From Crocinitomicaceae bacterium (GTDB taxonomy: Bacteria > Bacteroidota > Bacteroidia > Flavobacteriales_D > Crocinitomicaceae): a stretch of 64,000 bases of DNA. Positions 26,018 to 34,961 of this stretch are shown piece by piece. The notes beneath the pieces were generated by a model. The model saw nothing but the letters and a program-made list of their open reading frames with translations. It did not search any database and was not told the origin of the DNA. The stretch is from contig JADJGJ010000001.1 in the NCBI GenBank assembly GCA_016708105.1, forward strand, positions 124,001 through 188,000. The letters are read 5' to 3'. Every line of letters starts with the position of its first letter. Positions within the stretch are counted from its first letter, which is position 1. The translations under genes and the position numbers were made by a program.

Positions 26018-28138
26018 ATGAAGTCAATTAAGTTCTTAGTTACATTAGTTGCTTTGCTGAGTTTAAGTACCGCTGCATTGTCTCAAGCTGAGACAAGGAA
26101 CTACGCCAAAGAGGCTGAACAATTGTGGCAAGCAGGAGCCTACGCCGAGGCTGCTGACGCATACAAGAAAGCCTCAGAAAAGGTGGATCCTAAGAACGAC
26201 AAGGCCAGAATGAAAAAAGCATACTTTGCTTATATGTCTGCAACCTGTTATAAGCTTCTTCATGATTTTGCTGCAGCCGAGCAGCAGTATGAAAAAGCAA
26301 TCTTGCTTAAATATTATGAAGTAGAACCAAAAGTGTACTTCTATCTTGCCGAGATGGAAATGGCACAATGCAAACATGATGAGGCAAAAGAAAATTATCT
26401 GAAATATGATAAACTGGCGCCTGGCGATCCTATTACCAAAGTACGCATTGAGTCTTGTGAAAAATATAAAGAGACTACTGAAAAATCTGCCACAAAACAC
26501 CAGATGTCAAATGTGACCAAATTAAATACGGCTGAATTTGATTATGCGCCTATTATTGGTCCGCGTGGAACTGAGATGTACTTTTCTTCTTCTCGTGCAG
26601 GTTCATCAGGTGAAATGATTGATCCAATTACCGGACAAAATTATATGGATATTTGGGTAACTCCAATTGACAAAAAAAATAACTGGGGTCAGCCACAACC
26701 GCTACCTGCACCGGTAAATACAACAGACAATGAAGGAACAGCCTGCTTTGACAGCCGTGGTAAAATAATGTACTTCACTCGTTGTCCATCTGCTGAAAAA
26801 ATGCGTTTGGGTTGTGATATTTACATGGTTGAGAAAAAAGGAGATGACTGGGATGAACCGGTACTCATTAAATTAAAAGATCACGATTCAACTCACGTGG
26901 GTCACCCATGTATTACGGCTGATGGAAAATCACTCATCTTTTCTTCAAATATGGCCGGTGGTTATGGTGGATTAGATCTTTGGATCACCACCTATGACAA
27001 ACGTTCTGAATCATGGTCATTGCCTGTAAACTTAGGCCCTGAAGTAAATACACCGGGCAATGATTGTTTCCCAACCTGGGGACCAAACGGTGAATTATTC
27101 TACGCCTCTGACGGAATGGTTGGACTTGGTGGTTTAGATATCTACAAAGCTGCCCGAGTTGGAGAAGAAAACAAATGGGAAAATCCAACAAACCTTGGTT
27201 ATCCAATGAACTCTTGCCGTGATGACTATCATATCATCTATACTGAGTCAGGAAAAATTGAACGCGGATTTATTTCATCAAACCGCAATGGTTCTAAAGG
27301 TGAAAACTCACAAGATATCTGGGATTTTTATTTGCCTCCAATTTTAGTTGATTTGGATATCATCGTTTCTGATCAAGAAAGTGGTGAGCCAATTATTGGT
27401 GCTAAAGTAACAATCATTGGTTCTGACGGATCAAACTATGTTATGACTACAGATGCCAACGGTAGAATCTCAATGTCTGTTAAAACTGACGGAACAAGAT
27501 ATATTGAACCAGGTGCTACTTGGACCATTGAAGTTGATGGTGTATTGAAACAATATCTGGGAACAAAAGATGCGTTTACTACTGTGGGGGTTGAAACAAA
27601 TACCCGTGTTATTCGTGACTTGAAGGTGCTTGGTATTAAAAAACCAATTCGTTTGCCTGAGGTGCGTTATGACTTAGGTAGTGCTGAATTGCAGGTGAAT
27701 GATTCAGTGAATTCAAAAGACTCATTGAACTACTTGTATAATTTGATGGTTGAATATCCTAACATCATAGTTGAGTTAGGTTCGCACACTGACAGCCGTG
27801 GTAATGATAAAGCAAATCAAGATCTTTCACAACGCCGTGCTCAATCTTGTATCAATTATCTGGTAAATGAAAGAGGATTGCCTGCTGAACGTTTTGTGCC
27901 AAAAGGATATGGTGAAACTACACCATTCACCTTAGTTGAAGTAAAAGCGCCTGGTGATACAACACGTACCTTGCTTACAGAAAAATACATCAACACCTAT
28001 AAAACCAATAAACCGATGTTTGAGAAATTGCATCAATACAATCGTCGTACTGAGTGTAAAATTTTAAGTTTTGACTATGTTCCAAAACCCGGAGAAGGAG
28101 TAAAACCTGAAGACGGAACCGGAACAGGAGGAAATTAG
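26018..28138 (+). CDS. OmpA-family protein with TPR, PD40 propeller and carboxypeptidase-regulatory-like domain (PorE-like)
   Basis: A 706-residue envelope protein with signal peptide MKSIKFLVTLVALLSLSTAALSQ. Domains in order: TPR helices (about 30-150), a PD40/WD40-like propeller (about 160-440; YFSSSRAGSSGEMIDP, LIFSSNMAGGYGG LDLW, FYASDGMVGLGGLDIYKA), a small beta domain of the carboxypeptidase-regulatory type (about 445-525; ESGEPIIGAKVTI), and an OmpA C-terminal peptidoglycan-binding domain (about 545-690; ELGSHTDSRGNDKAN, QRRAQSCINYL). This order is that of PorE, a T9SS-associated protein of Porphyromonas, but several paralogues share it. Unlike a lipoprotein it has no lipobox cysteine. 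A role linking T9SS or the outer membrane to peptidoglycan is inferred. Confidence 0.85.
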   Translation: MKSIKFLVTLVALLSLSTAALSQAETRNYAKEAEQLWQAGAYAEAADAYKKASEKVDPKNDKARMKKAYFAYMSATCYKLLHDFAAAEQQYEKAILLKYYEVEPKVYFYLAEMEMAQCKHDEAKENYLKYDKLAPGDPITKVRIESCEKYKETTEKSATKHQMSNVTKLNTAEFDYAPIIGPRGTEMYFSSSRAGSSGEMIDPITGQNYMDIWVTPIDKKNNWGQPQPLPAPVNTTDNEGTACFDSRGKIMYFTRCPSAEKMRLGCDIYMVEKKGDDWDEPVLIKLKDHDSTHVGHPCITADGKSLIFSSNMAGGYGGLDLWITTYDKRSESWSLPVNLGPEVNTPGNDCFPTWGPNGELFYASDGMVGLGGLDIYKAARVGEENKWENPTNLGYPMNSCRDDYHIIYTESGKIERGFISSNRNGSKGENSQDIWDFYLPPILVDLDIIVSDQESGEPIIGAKVTIIGSDGSNYVMTTDANGRISMSVKTDGTRYIEPGATWTIEVDGVLKQYLGTKDAFTTVGVETNTRVIRDLKVLGIKKPIRLPEVRYDLGSAELQVNDSVNSKDSLNYLYNLMVEYPNIIVELGSHTDSRGNDKANQDLSQRRAQSCINYLVNERGLPAERFVPKGYGETTPFTLVEVKAPGDTTRTLLTEKYINTYKTNKPMFEKLHQYNRRTECKILSFDYVPKPGEGVKPEDGTGTGGN

Positions 28139-28157
28139 ATAATTGAATGTATATCAG

Positions 28158-28195
28158 AAAGCATCGGAGCCAAAGGGGTTCCGGTGCTTTTTTTA
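28158..28195 (+). terminator. Rho-independent terminator after the OmpA-family gene
   Basis: AAAGCATCGGA (28158-28168) pairs with TCCGGTGCTTT (28180-28190) around an 11-nt loop and is followed by a run of T. It ends 13 nt before the purM ATG, which excludes the in-frame GTG at 28184 as the purM start. Confidence 0.88.
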
Positions 28196-28207
28196 TTTGA
28201 AAAAACA

Positions 28208-29377
28208 ATGGCAGATAACCGCTATGATGCGCGGGGCGTTTCAGCTGGAAAAGAAGACGTTCACAATGCGATTAAACATGTTGACAAGGGATTATTCCCT
28301 CGTGCGTTTTGTAAAATTGTACCTGACTATTTAACCGGAGATGAAAATTATTGTCTGGTAATGCATGCAGATGGAGCAGGCACAAAATCATCACTGGCAT
28401 ATTTGTACTACAAAGAAACCGGAGACATTTCTGTATGGAAGGGCATTGCGCAAGATGCACTCATCATGAATATTGACGATTTACTTTGTGTTGGTGCTAT
28501 TGATCATATTCTACTATCATCTACCATTGGGCGGAACAAAAATTTGGTTGATGGGACTGTTATCAGTGCAATTATCAATGGTACTGAAGAGTTGATTTCT
28601 GAATTACAAAAACATGGAATTACCATTCATTCAACCGGAGGAGAAACAGCAGACGTTGGTGATTTAGTGAGAACTATTATCGTGGATTCTACTGTTGTTG
28701 CTCGCATGAAGCGCAGTGATGTAATTTCAAATCATACCATTTCAGCCGGTGATGTAATAGTTGGGCTTGCATCTGACGGACAAGCAACGTATGAAACAAC
28801 ATACAATGGCGGTATGGGTAGCAATGGATTAACATCTGCACGGCATGATGTTTTTGAAAAATATCTTGCAGCAAAATATCCTGAAAGTTTTGATTCAGCT
28901 GTGCCGCAAAATTTAATTTATTCAGGTTCAAAAAAACTGACAGATAAAGTTGAAGGCGTTCCGCTTGATGCAGGTAAATTGGTATTGTCACCCACACGCA
29001 CGTATGCACCGGTCATTAAAGCAATTTTGAATAAATACCGTGCAAATATTCATGGCATGGTGCATTGTAGCGGAGGTGCACAAACAAAGGTTTTACATTT
29101 CATAGAAAATCTGCACGTGATAAAAGATCAACTCTTTGATGTGCCCCCTTTATTTAAACTCATACAATCAGAATCAAAAACAGATTGGAAGGAGATGTAT
29201 AAAGTATTTAATATGGGACACAGGATGGAAATATATCTGCCTGAAAAATTTGCAGCTGATATTATTTCTATTTCAGAATCTTTTGGAATACCGGCAAAAA
29301 TTGTTGGACGCTGTGAAGCATATCACGGAAAAAAATTGACGATCAAATCAAATAAAGGAATTTTTGAATACGAATAA
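28208..29377 (+). CDS. purM: Phosphoribosylformylglycinamidine cyclo-ligase (AIR synthase)
   Basis: A 389-residue enzyme of purine synthesis that makes 5-aminoimidazole ribotide with ATP. The start MADNRYDARGVSAGKEDVH, the ATP-binding ADGAGTKSSLAY, DALIMNIDDLLCVGA, HSTGGETADVGD and VHCSGGAQTKVLHF are family motifs. It is the longer, Bacteroidota-type variant and lacks fused purine enzymes. The ATG at 28208 follows a terminator. prfA follows after 10 nt. Confidence 0.95.
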   Translation: MADNRYDARGVSAGKEDVHNAIKHVDKGLFPRAFCKIVPDYLTGDENYCLVMHADGAGTKSSLAYLYYKETGDISVWKGIAQDALIMNIDDLLCVGAIDHILLSSTIGRNKNLVDGTVISAIINGTEELISELQKHGITIHSTGGETADVGDLVRTIIVDSTVVARMKRSDVISNHTISAGDVIVGLASDGQATYETTYNGGMGSNGLTSARHDVFEKYLAAKYPESFDSAVPQNLIYSGSKKLTDKVEGVPLDAGKLVLSPTRTYAPVIKAILNKYRANIHGMVHCSGGAQTKVLHFIENLHVIKDQLFDVPPLFKLIQSESKTDWKEMYKVFNMGHRMEIYLPEKFAADIISISESFGIPAKIVGRCEAYHGKKLTIKSNKGIFEYE

Positions 29378-29387
29378 GCATTGACGC

Positions 29388-30470
29388 ATGAGCGATTTAT
29401 TAAAAAAATTAGAAGCAATCAATATACGGTTTGAAGAGGTTGGGGTTAAAATTACTGACCCCTCTATCATCAATGATATGGACCGTTATGTGAAACTAAA
29501 TAAGGAGTATAAAGATTTGCAAGCCATTGTTGAGGTGTATAAAGAATACAAAAAAGTAGTCGGCAATATTGATTCATCAAAACAAGTGCTGGATTCAGAT
29601 GAAGATGCAGAATTGAAAGAGATGGCAAAAATGGAGCTGGATGAATTAGTTCCAAGAAAAGAACAATTGGAAGAAGAAATTAAAGTACTGTTGATTCCAA
29701 AAGATCCGGAAGATGATAAAAACGTGATACTTGAAATTCGTGCCGGAACAGGTGGAGATGAAGCCAGTATTTTTGCCGGAGATTTGTACCGTATGTACAC
29801 GCGATATTTTGAAAACAAAGGATGGAAAGTTGAATCCATGAGTGTGACTGACGGAACCGTAGGAGGATATAAAGAAGTAATTGTAAAAGTTTCAGGTGAT
29901 GAGGTGTATGGCACATTGAAATATGAAGCGGGTGTTCACCGCGTGCAACGTGTACCTGAAACCGAAACACAAGGACGAGTGCATACATCAGCCGCAACAG
30001 TTGCTGTGTTGCCTGAGGTGGAAGAAGTGGATGTAAACCTTAACCCGGCTGATATTGATTTTCATACTTCCAGATCAGGTGGTGCCGGTGGACAGAACGT
30101 GAACAAAGTGGAAACCAAAGTACAATTAACACATAAACCAACGGGCATAGTGGTGGTTTGTCAAGTGGAAAGATCTCAGCTAAAAAACAGGGAGCTTGCC
30201 ATGAAAATGCTTTATTCAAAATTGTATGATCTTGAATTGAATAAACGTAACGGTGATATTGCCAGCAAACGAAAAACAATGGTATCAACCGGAGACCGAT
30301 CTGCAAAAATTAGAACGTACAATTATCCGCAAGGGCGCATCACCGATCATCGGATTGGCATGACGATGTATAACCTTCCGGTATTTATGAATGGTGATAT
30401 TCAAGAGATGTTGGATGCTTTGAAGATGGCTGAAAATGCAGAAAAAATGAAAGAAGGCGAGACAGTGTAA
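29388..30470 (+). CDS. prfA: Peptide chain release factor 1
   Basis: A 360-residue translation factor that reads UAA and UAG stop codons. The GGQ hydrolysis motif lies in SRSGGAGGQNVNKVETKV, and the RF1 type is supported by HRVQRVPETETQGRVHTSAA with a PxT-like recognition loop just before it and by the lack of a programmed frameshift. Second gene of purM-prfA-pyrF. Confidence 0.97.
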   Translation: MSDLLKKLEAINIRFEEVGVKITDPSIINDMDRYVKLNKEYKDLQAIVEVYKEYKKVVGNIDSSKQVLDSDEDAELKEMAKMELDELVPRKEQLEEEIKVLLIPKDPEDDKNVILEIRAGTGGDEASIFAGDLYRMYTRYFENKGWKVESMSVTDGTVGGYKEVIVKVSGDEVYGTLKYEAGVHRVQRVPETETQGRVHTSAATVAVLPEVEEVDVNLNPADIDFHTSRSGGAGGQNVNKVETKVQLTHKPTGIVVVCQVERSQLKNRELAMKMLYSKLYDLELNKRNGDIASKRKTMVSTGDRSAKIRTYNYPQGRITDHRIGMTMYNLPVFMNGDIQEMLDALKMAENAEKMKEGETV

Positions 30471-30556
30471 TTAGCCGCAGTTTTTGAAGCACTGCTTGGC
30501 ATGAATAATAAACTGCATCACTTATTTTTAAAATTTAACGGCAAAAATTAATCAAC

Positions 30557-31363
30557 ATGACAAGACAAGAATTGGTCAACCAAATCAGATCTAAAAAATC
30601 TTTTCTTTGTGTGGGATTAGATACGGACATGACTAAAATTCCAAAATTTTTGCTGGAGTTTGATGATCCAATGTTTGAATTCAATAAACGAATCATTGAT
30701 GCTACTCATGATTTTTGTGTTGCGTACAAACCCAATATTGCTTTTTACGAATGCCACGGTAGCAAAGGCTGGGATAGCTTAAAAAAAACCATGGATTATA
30801 TTCCGAAAAATATTTTCACCATTGCTGATGCCAAACGCGGTGATATTGGAAATACATCAACCTATTACGCTAAAACATTTTTTGAATACCTGAATTTTGA
30901 TTCTGTAACTGTTGCGCCATACATGGGAGTTGACAGCGTGACCCCTTTTTTGGAGTTTGAGGATAAATGGGTTATTCTGCTTGCACTTACTTCTAACACC
31001 GGTGCGCTTGATTTTCAATTTACAGAAGATGCAAACGGAGAAAAATTATTTGAAAAAGTGATTCGCGTTTCGCAGACATGGAAAAATGCCGAACGTTTGA
31101 TGTATGTGGTAGGTGCAACACGCGGTGAAGACATTTCACAAGTAAGAGCTGCGGCTCCGCATGCATTTTTTCTTGTACCGGGTGTTGGTGCACAAGGTGG
31201 TTCGTTAGCTGAAGTTGTAAAATACGGAATGACAAATGAAACTGGACTCCTTGTAAATTCTTCACGCGCTATTTTATATGCTGATCAATCTGAAAATTTT
31301 GCTGAAGCGGCCAAAGCAGAAGCAGAAAAAGTTCAGCGAGAGATGGCGGCGATGATAGGGTGA
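30557..31363 (+). CDS. pyrF: Orotidine 5'-phosphate decarboxylase, type 2
   Basis: A 268-residue enzyme that converts OMP to UMP in pyrimidine synthesis. The catalytic Lys/Asp array is in IADAKRGDIGNTSTYYAK; FLCVGLDTDMTKIP at the N-terminus and FFLVPGVGAQGG, LLVNSSRAILYA near the C-terminus match the type 2 (TIGR02127) form common in Bacteroidota. It is 86 nt downstream of prfA. Confidence 0.95.
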   Translation: MTRQELVNQIRSKKSFLCVGLDTDMTKIPKFLLEFDDPMFEFNKRIIDATHDFCVAYKPNIAFYECHGSKGWDSLKKTMDYIPKNIFTIADAKRGDIGNTSTYYAKTFFEYLNFDSVTVAPYMGVDSVTPFLEFEDKWVILLALTSNTGALDFQFTEDANGEKLFEKVIRVSQTWKNAERLMYVVGATRGEDISQVRAAAPHAFFLVPGVGAQGGSLAEVVKYGMTNETGLLVNSSRAILYADQSENFAEAAKAEAEKVQREMAAMIG

Positions 31364-31734
31364 GAGAATTTTTGTTGTAGAAAGGTATAGGGATCTCGCG
31401 CAGGATGTGGGCGCCAGTGCGGTAGGTTAGAAGATAGTGCAACATAATTTTTAGTTCCCGGCACGCCTCAGTTGTATAGTTATTTTCAGACTTTAGTATT
31501 CATTCTCGCATTTTACGTATTTGGAGATTGCTATTGAATTTCATGTTCCTGTGTCCAAATGGACTCTATCAGATTCATTTGATTGGCGTGCAGACAGCCA
31601 TTAGTATTAGAAAAACAGACAATCGGACAATTAATTGTCACCTCGTATTATATATCCAAAAGTGAATAAATTCAAAAAAAAGCATAACCAGACGTGAATA
31701 TAATCAATAAAAGACATATATTTGAAAGAAAAAC
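31364..31734. other. 371-bp intergenic region before the AAA ATPase gene
   Basis: It holds the palindrome at 31626-31639 and a -7 box TATATTTG at 31717-31724, 10 nt before the ATG at 31735. The first 250 bp shows no gene, hairpin terminator or repeat. Confidence 0.5.
31619..31639 (+). promoter_or_regulatory. Operator-like palindrome sharing a 12-mer with the higBA operator
   Basis: GACAATTAATTGTC (31626-31639) is a perfect 14-nt palindrome. It overlaps ACAATCGGACAA (31619-31630), identical to 11527-11538 in the higBA promoter. It lies about 80 nt upstream of the -7 box of the ATPase gene. Confidence 0.45.
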
Positions 31735-32853
31735 ATGTATCCAAGATATTTGAAAGAGACTATTTTGAAAAGAATAAATTCCGGCAAAGCTATTGTATTA
31801 ATTGGCCCAAGACAAGTCGGAAAAACAACCTTAATCAAGGAGATTCTTGGCACAGAAAATTATCTGTTTTTGGATGGCGATGACCCAAAAACAAGAACCA
31901 TTCTCAACCAACCAAATACCCAGGAGATCAAACAATTGTTAGGGAGAAATACATTTATTTTCATTGATGAGGCACAGCGAATTGAAGGAATTGGATTAAC
32001 AATGAAAATCATTACGGATCAATTTAAAAACGTGCAATTATTTATTAGTGGATCTTCTTCTTTTGATTTAGCAAATAAAATTAACGAGCCTTTGACAGGC
32101 AGAAAATGGGAGTATAGATTATTTCCAATATCATGGGAAGAGTATGAGAATCATCATGGATACCTGCACGGAGAAAAGCAATTGGAATCTAGATTGCTTT
32201 ACGGACTTTACCCGGATGTTTTAAATAACCCGGGAGATGAAGTGAGTATTTTGAGAAACCTTGTAAATAGTTACTTATACCGAGATATTTTAGCACAATC
32301 AGAATTAAGAAAACCGGAAATTTTGGACAAACTGTTACAAGCATTGGCCTTGCAGGTTGGAAACGAGGTGAATTATTCTGAACTGGGGCAGTTAGTATCA
32401 GTTGATCGGAATACCATTGAGAGATACATAGAAATATTAGAAAAGGGATTCGTGATTTTTAAGCTAAGTAGTTTTAGTAAAAATGTCCGCAATGAAATAA
32501 AGAAAAACAAAAAAATATACTTTTATGACAACGGCATAAGAAATATGATAATTGGAAATTTTGATCCACTTAACCTTCGAACTGATAAAGGTGCTTTATG
32601 GGAAAATTTTTTGATTTCAGAAAGAGTAAAGCAGAATGAATACAAGGAGAGTTTGGCGAGAAAGTACTTTTGGAGAACCAAACAACAACAGGAAGTTGAT
32701 TTTGTTGAAGATATCGGGGGGAGAATCTTTGGCTATGAATTTAAATGGTCTGAGACGAAAGTAAAAAAATTACCAAAAACATTCACTGAAACCTATCAAT
32801 CAGAAAATAAAATAATCACTCGAAAAAATTTCAGAGAATTTGTAATAGGCTGA
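31735..32853 (+). CDS. AAA ATPase with DUF4143 C-terminal domain
   Basis: A 372-residue protein. Walker A is GPRQVGKTTLIKE (about residues 23-35), Walker B is FIFIDEAQRI, followed by the sensor strand LFISGSSSFDL. The C-terminal half (about 185-372) has the DUF4143 features: ELGQLVSVDRNTIERYIEIL (a winged-helix-like segment) and a nuclease-like end with KGALWENFLIS, YFWRTKQQQEVDFV and GYEFKWS. Such proteins are widespread and their role is unknown; the end resembles PD-(D/E)xK folds. It is converged on by the next gene. Confidence 0.88.
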   Translation: MYPRYLKETILKRINSGKAIVLIGPRQVGKTTLIKEILGTENYLFLDGDDPKTRTILNQPNTQEIKQLLGRNTFIFIDEAQRIEGIGLTMKIITDQFKNVQLFISGSSSFDLANKINEPLTGRKWEYRLFPISWEEYENHHGYLHGEKQLESRLLYGLYPDVLNNPGDEVSILRNLVNSYLYRDILAQSELRKPEILDKLLQALALQVGNEVNYSELGQLVSVDRNTIERYIEILEKGFVIFKLSSFSKNVRNEIKKNKKIYFYDNGIRNMIIGNFDPLNLRTDKGALWENFLISERVKQNEYKESLARKYFWRTKQQQEVDFVEDIGGRIFGYEFKWSETKVKKLPKTFTETYQSENKIITRKNFREFVIG

Positions 32854-32904
32854 ACATTAAGGGTCTTGCAAACCCTTATGGAGTGCACACTACACTGTGA
32901 ATAA

Positions 32905-33669
32905 TCAAAACAAAAACGGAAAAACCGCTTTTCTCTCTTTGGGGTAATCTGAAAATTTGCTGTGATACCAGTCGTGATGATTTTTTGCACGAGGCACTAA
33001 GTTGGCGAAAGTCCACACCATAAAGGTAAGTGCGGGTAAGTTCCATGCCATGAGGGCAAAGCCACCCCATTCTACTAATTCACCAAACAGGTTGGGTGAT
33101 GATACGTAGTCAAATAAAAATCCGCGCGGAATTTTATAACCGGTTTCGCCGGGTTTGCGCAGTCCAATTAAAATAGTATCGGATATCCAGTTGATAGAAA
33201 GGCCGGCAATAAAAAGAAATGCACCAAAAATGAAAGTTGGTGATGAGATCCAATCTGCTTGATAACTTGCCGGATCAGCCAACTCTGCAAGGAAATATCC
33301 GTTCAATCCGGCGTTCATTAGATTAAATAAAACAGCATTCAGCATAATGATCAATGGCATTTTCTTATCTGTTTTGTGAATGCGCAACGGATAAATCAAG
33401 GTGCGGTTGGCGTAATGAAAAATCCAAAGGCAAAATAAAATCCACGCATACGAATGCAGCGAATAAGTTCCGAAAACCAAAAAGTAGAACATAATTCCCA
33501 GTGAAGGTAATTCCATCAAAAACCAAGCAAGCTTGTTGTCAACCATAGGACCCCATTTAGTGGTAGTATGTCTTCCAAATGGAGCGGTAATAAAAAACAT
33601 GGTGATGTGAACAGCAATGGCAATGCCCAGCCAGATATAACAAATGAGGTTCAGCGTGTAAAGACTCAT
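32905..33669 (-). CDS. 3-oxo-5-alpha-steroid 4-dehydrogenase (SRD5A)-like membrane reductase
   Basis: A 254-residue protein with about six to seven membrane helices. Steroid 5-alpha-reductase hallmarks are visible along the chain: FGRHTTTKWGP near residue 30, WFLMELPSLG, HYANRTLIYPLR, YKIPRGFLFDYVSSPNLFGE, EWGGFALMAWNLP, and the C-terminal HHDWYHSKFSDYPKERKAVF that forms the NADPH-contacting end. Members reduce a C4-C5 double bond of 3-oxo steroids with NADPH. Length matches human SRD5A1. I chose the ATG at 33669 over an in-frame TTG at 33711. The bacterial substrate is unknown. Confidence 0.85.
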   Translation of the reverse strand: MSLYTLNLICYIWLGIAIAVHITMFFITAPFGRHTTTKWGPMVDNKLAWFLMELPSLGIMFYFLVFGTYSLHSYAWILFCLWIFHYANRTLIYPLRIHKTDKKMPLIIMLNAVLFNLMNAGLNGYFLAELADPASYQADWISSPTFIFGAFLFIAGLSINWISDTILIGLRKPGETGYKIPRGFLFDYVSSPNLFGELVEWGGFALMAWNLPALTFMVWTFANLVPRAKNHHDWYHSKFSDYPKERKAVFPFLF

Positions 33670-33876
33670 GGAGATTTTTTTTGCAATATTAGGTATTTCA
33701 TCTAAATTCAAATTATCCGTTCTGAATAAACAGGCAACTGAGTTTGGACGATGGCTTTAAAATAGTTGAATTCCAGCATGGGCTCAGGTAGCGACCAGAG
33801 CCTATGTGTTTCATTGACACCATTGTGCCTTTTGTTACCAATAATCTGATGTTTTGTTGAGAAATTTGTAAATGAA

Positions 33877-33922
33877 TTGCTGAGCGAACAGAAATGCAGT
33901 ACCTTTGTAAGTGAATACTCAC
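33877..33922 (+). promoter_or_regulatory. Promoter and TetR-type operator of the efflux operon
   Basis: TTGC (33877-33880), 19-nt spacer and TACCTTTG (33900-33907, exact -7 match). GTGAATACTCAC at 33911-33922 has GTGA/TCAC inverted arms at the expected transcription start, a fitting site for autorepression by the TetR protein encoded 24 nt downstream. Confidence 0.6.
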
Positions 33923-33946
33923 AAACAAGTTTTAAAAATTTAAACT

Positions 33947-34540
33947 ATGGCTGAGAATAAATTTTCTGACCGACAAATTGAAATCATGCAGGCCGCTACG
34001 GTTCGTATTCATAAACACGGTATACAAGAACTGACTACAAAAAATCTAGCTGCCGATCTGCATCTTTCAGAGGCTGCGTTGTATAGGCATTTCAAAAGCA
34101 AAAATGACATTCTATTAGGTCTCTTGAATTATTTTATAGCAGACATGGAAGACAGAGTGGAATTAATAGTGGATGATGAGAGACATACCTACGCTCAAAA
34201 ATTGAAAAATTTATTCGATTCGCAACTGAAGAGTTTTGTGCAAAATCCCGCCATAGTCAGCGTAATTTTTGCAGAAGGGATTTTTCAGAACAATAAGATA
34301 CTGAGTGCGCGTGTATCGTACATGATGCAAACCATGCAAAAAACGATTGGCGTCTTGGTGAAAGAAGGTCAGAAGAATGGTACGCTACGCAAGTTACCGG
34401 GCGAATCTGCAACAACTACCATCATCATGGGAAGTATGAGAATGACCGTATTGAAATGGAAACTATCAGGTCATAAATCCAACTTAGTGAAAGACGGTAA
34501 AACGGTGTTGAACGGAATTTTAAAATTGCTTGAAAAATGA
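33947..34540 (+). CDS. TetR/AcrR-family transcriptional regulator
   Basis: A 197-residue repressor. The N-terminal helix-turn-helix is at about residues 10-56 (IEIMQAATVRIHKHGIQELT, NLAADLHLSEAALYRHFKSK), followed by an all-helical ligand-binding domain. It is the first gene of a compact run of eight genes ending in an RND efflux pump (gaps from a 4-nt overlap to 29 nt), so it probably controls the pump in response to a toxic ligand. The ligand is unknown. Confidence 0.92.
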   Translation: MAENKFSDRQIEIMQAATVRIHKHGIQELTTKNLAADLHLSEAALYRHFKSKNDILLGLLNYFIADMEDRVELIVDDERHTYAQKLKNLFDSQLKSFVQNPAIVSVIFAEGIFQNNKILSARVSYMMQTMQKTIGVLVKEGQKNGTLRKLPGESATTTIIMGSMRMTVLKWKLSGHKSNLVKDGKTVLNGILKLLEK

Positions 34541-34959
34541 AAAATCTAAAGAACTTTATCCGATATTTTTTAATTCTGGTTTTACTGGCATTTGGTGGTT
34601 TGTCAATATTCCTAACCTCATCGGTAATTTTTGATTGGTTTGATATCAGGTCACGCGAAGGGAATTATGTTTTGTTTATTGTTTATACTAATTTGATTTG
34701 TGGTTTACTTTATCTTGCGGCTGCCTTTGCACTTTGGCGTAATTCGCACTTAGCAACAGTGATTCTCACAATCAGTACTATTCTGCTATTACTGGGATTG
34801 GGAGGTTTGTTTTTACATATCAATTCAGGTGGAATTTATGAGCAAAAAACGGTGGGTGCAATGTTCTTCCGTACGGCTATAACTGCACTTTTTCTTCTCA
34901 TCAGCTATTTTGTTTTAAAAAATAAATCAAGAAAAATCAATAATCAATTATCTAATTAA
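34537..34959 (+). CDS. Small four-helix membrane protein
   Basis: A 140-residue protein with four hydrophobic segments (about residues 11-30, 46-65, 74-95 and 106-128) and a basic C-terminus. Its ATG overlaps the tetR stop by 4 nt. No family motif is recognised. Its position in the efflux operon suggests a membrane stress role, which is inference only. Confidence 0.75.
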   Translation: MKNLKNFIRYFLILVLLAFGGLSIFLTSSVIFDWFDIRSREGNYVLFIVYTNLICGLLYLAAAFALWRNSHLATVILTISTILLLLGLGGLFLHINSGGIYEQKTVGAMFFRTAITALFLLISYFVLKNKSRKINNQLSN

Positions 34960-34961
34960 CT

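Noticed and set aside
28184..28207. GTG 28184 as the purM start
   Set aside because: It lies inside the terminator hairpin; ATG 28208 gives the conserved N-terminus.
29486..29914. 142-codon minus-strand frame inside prfA
   Set aside because: Serine-rich shadow of the prfA coding strand; prfA is unambiguous.
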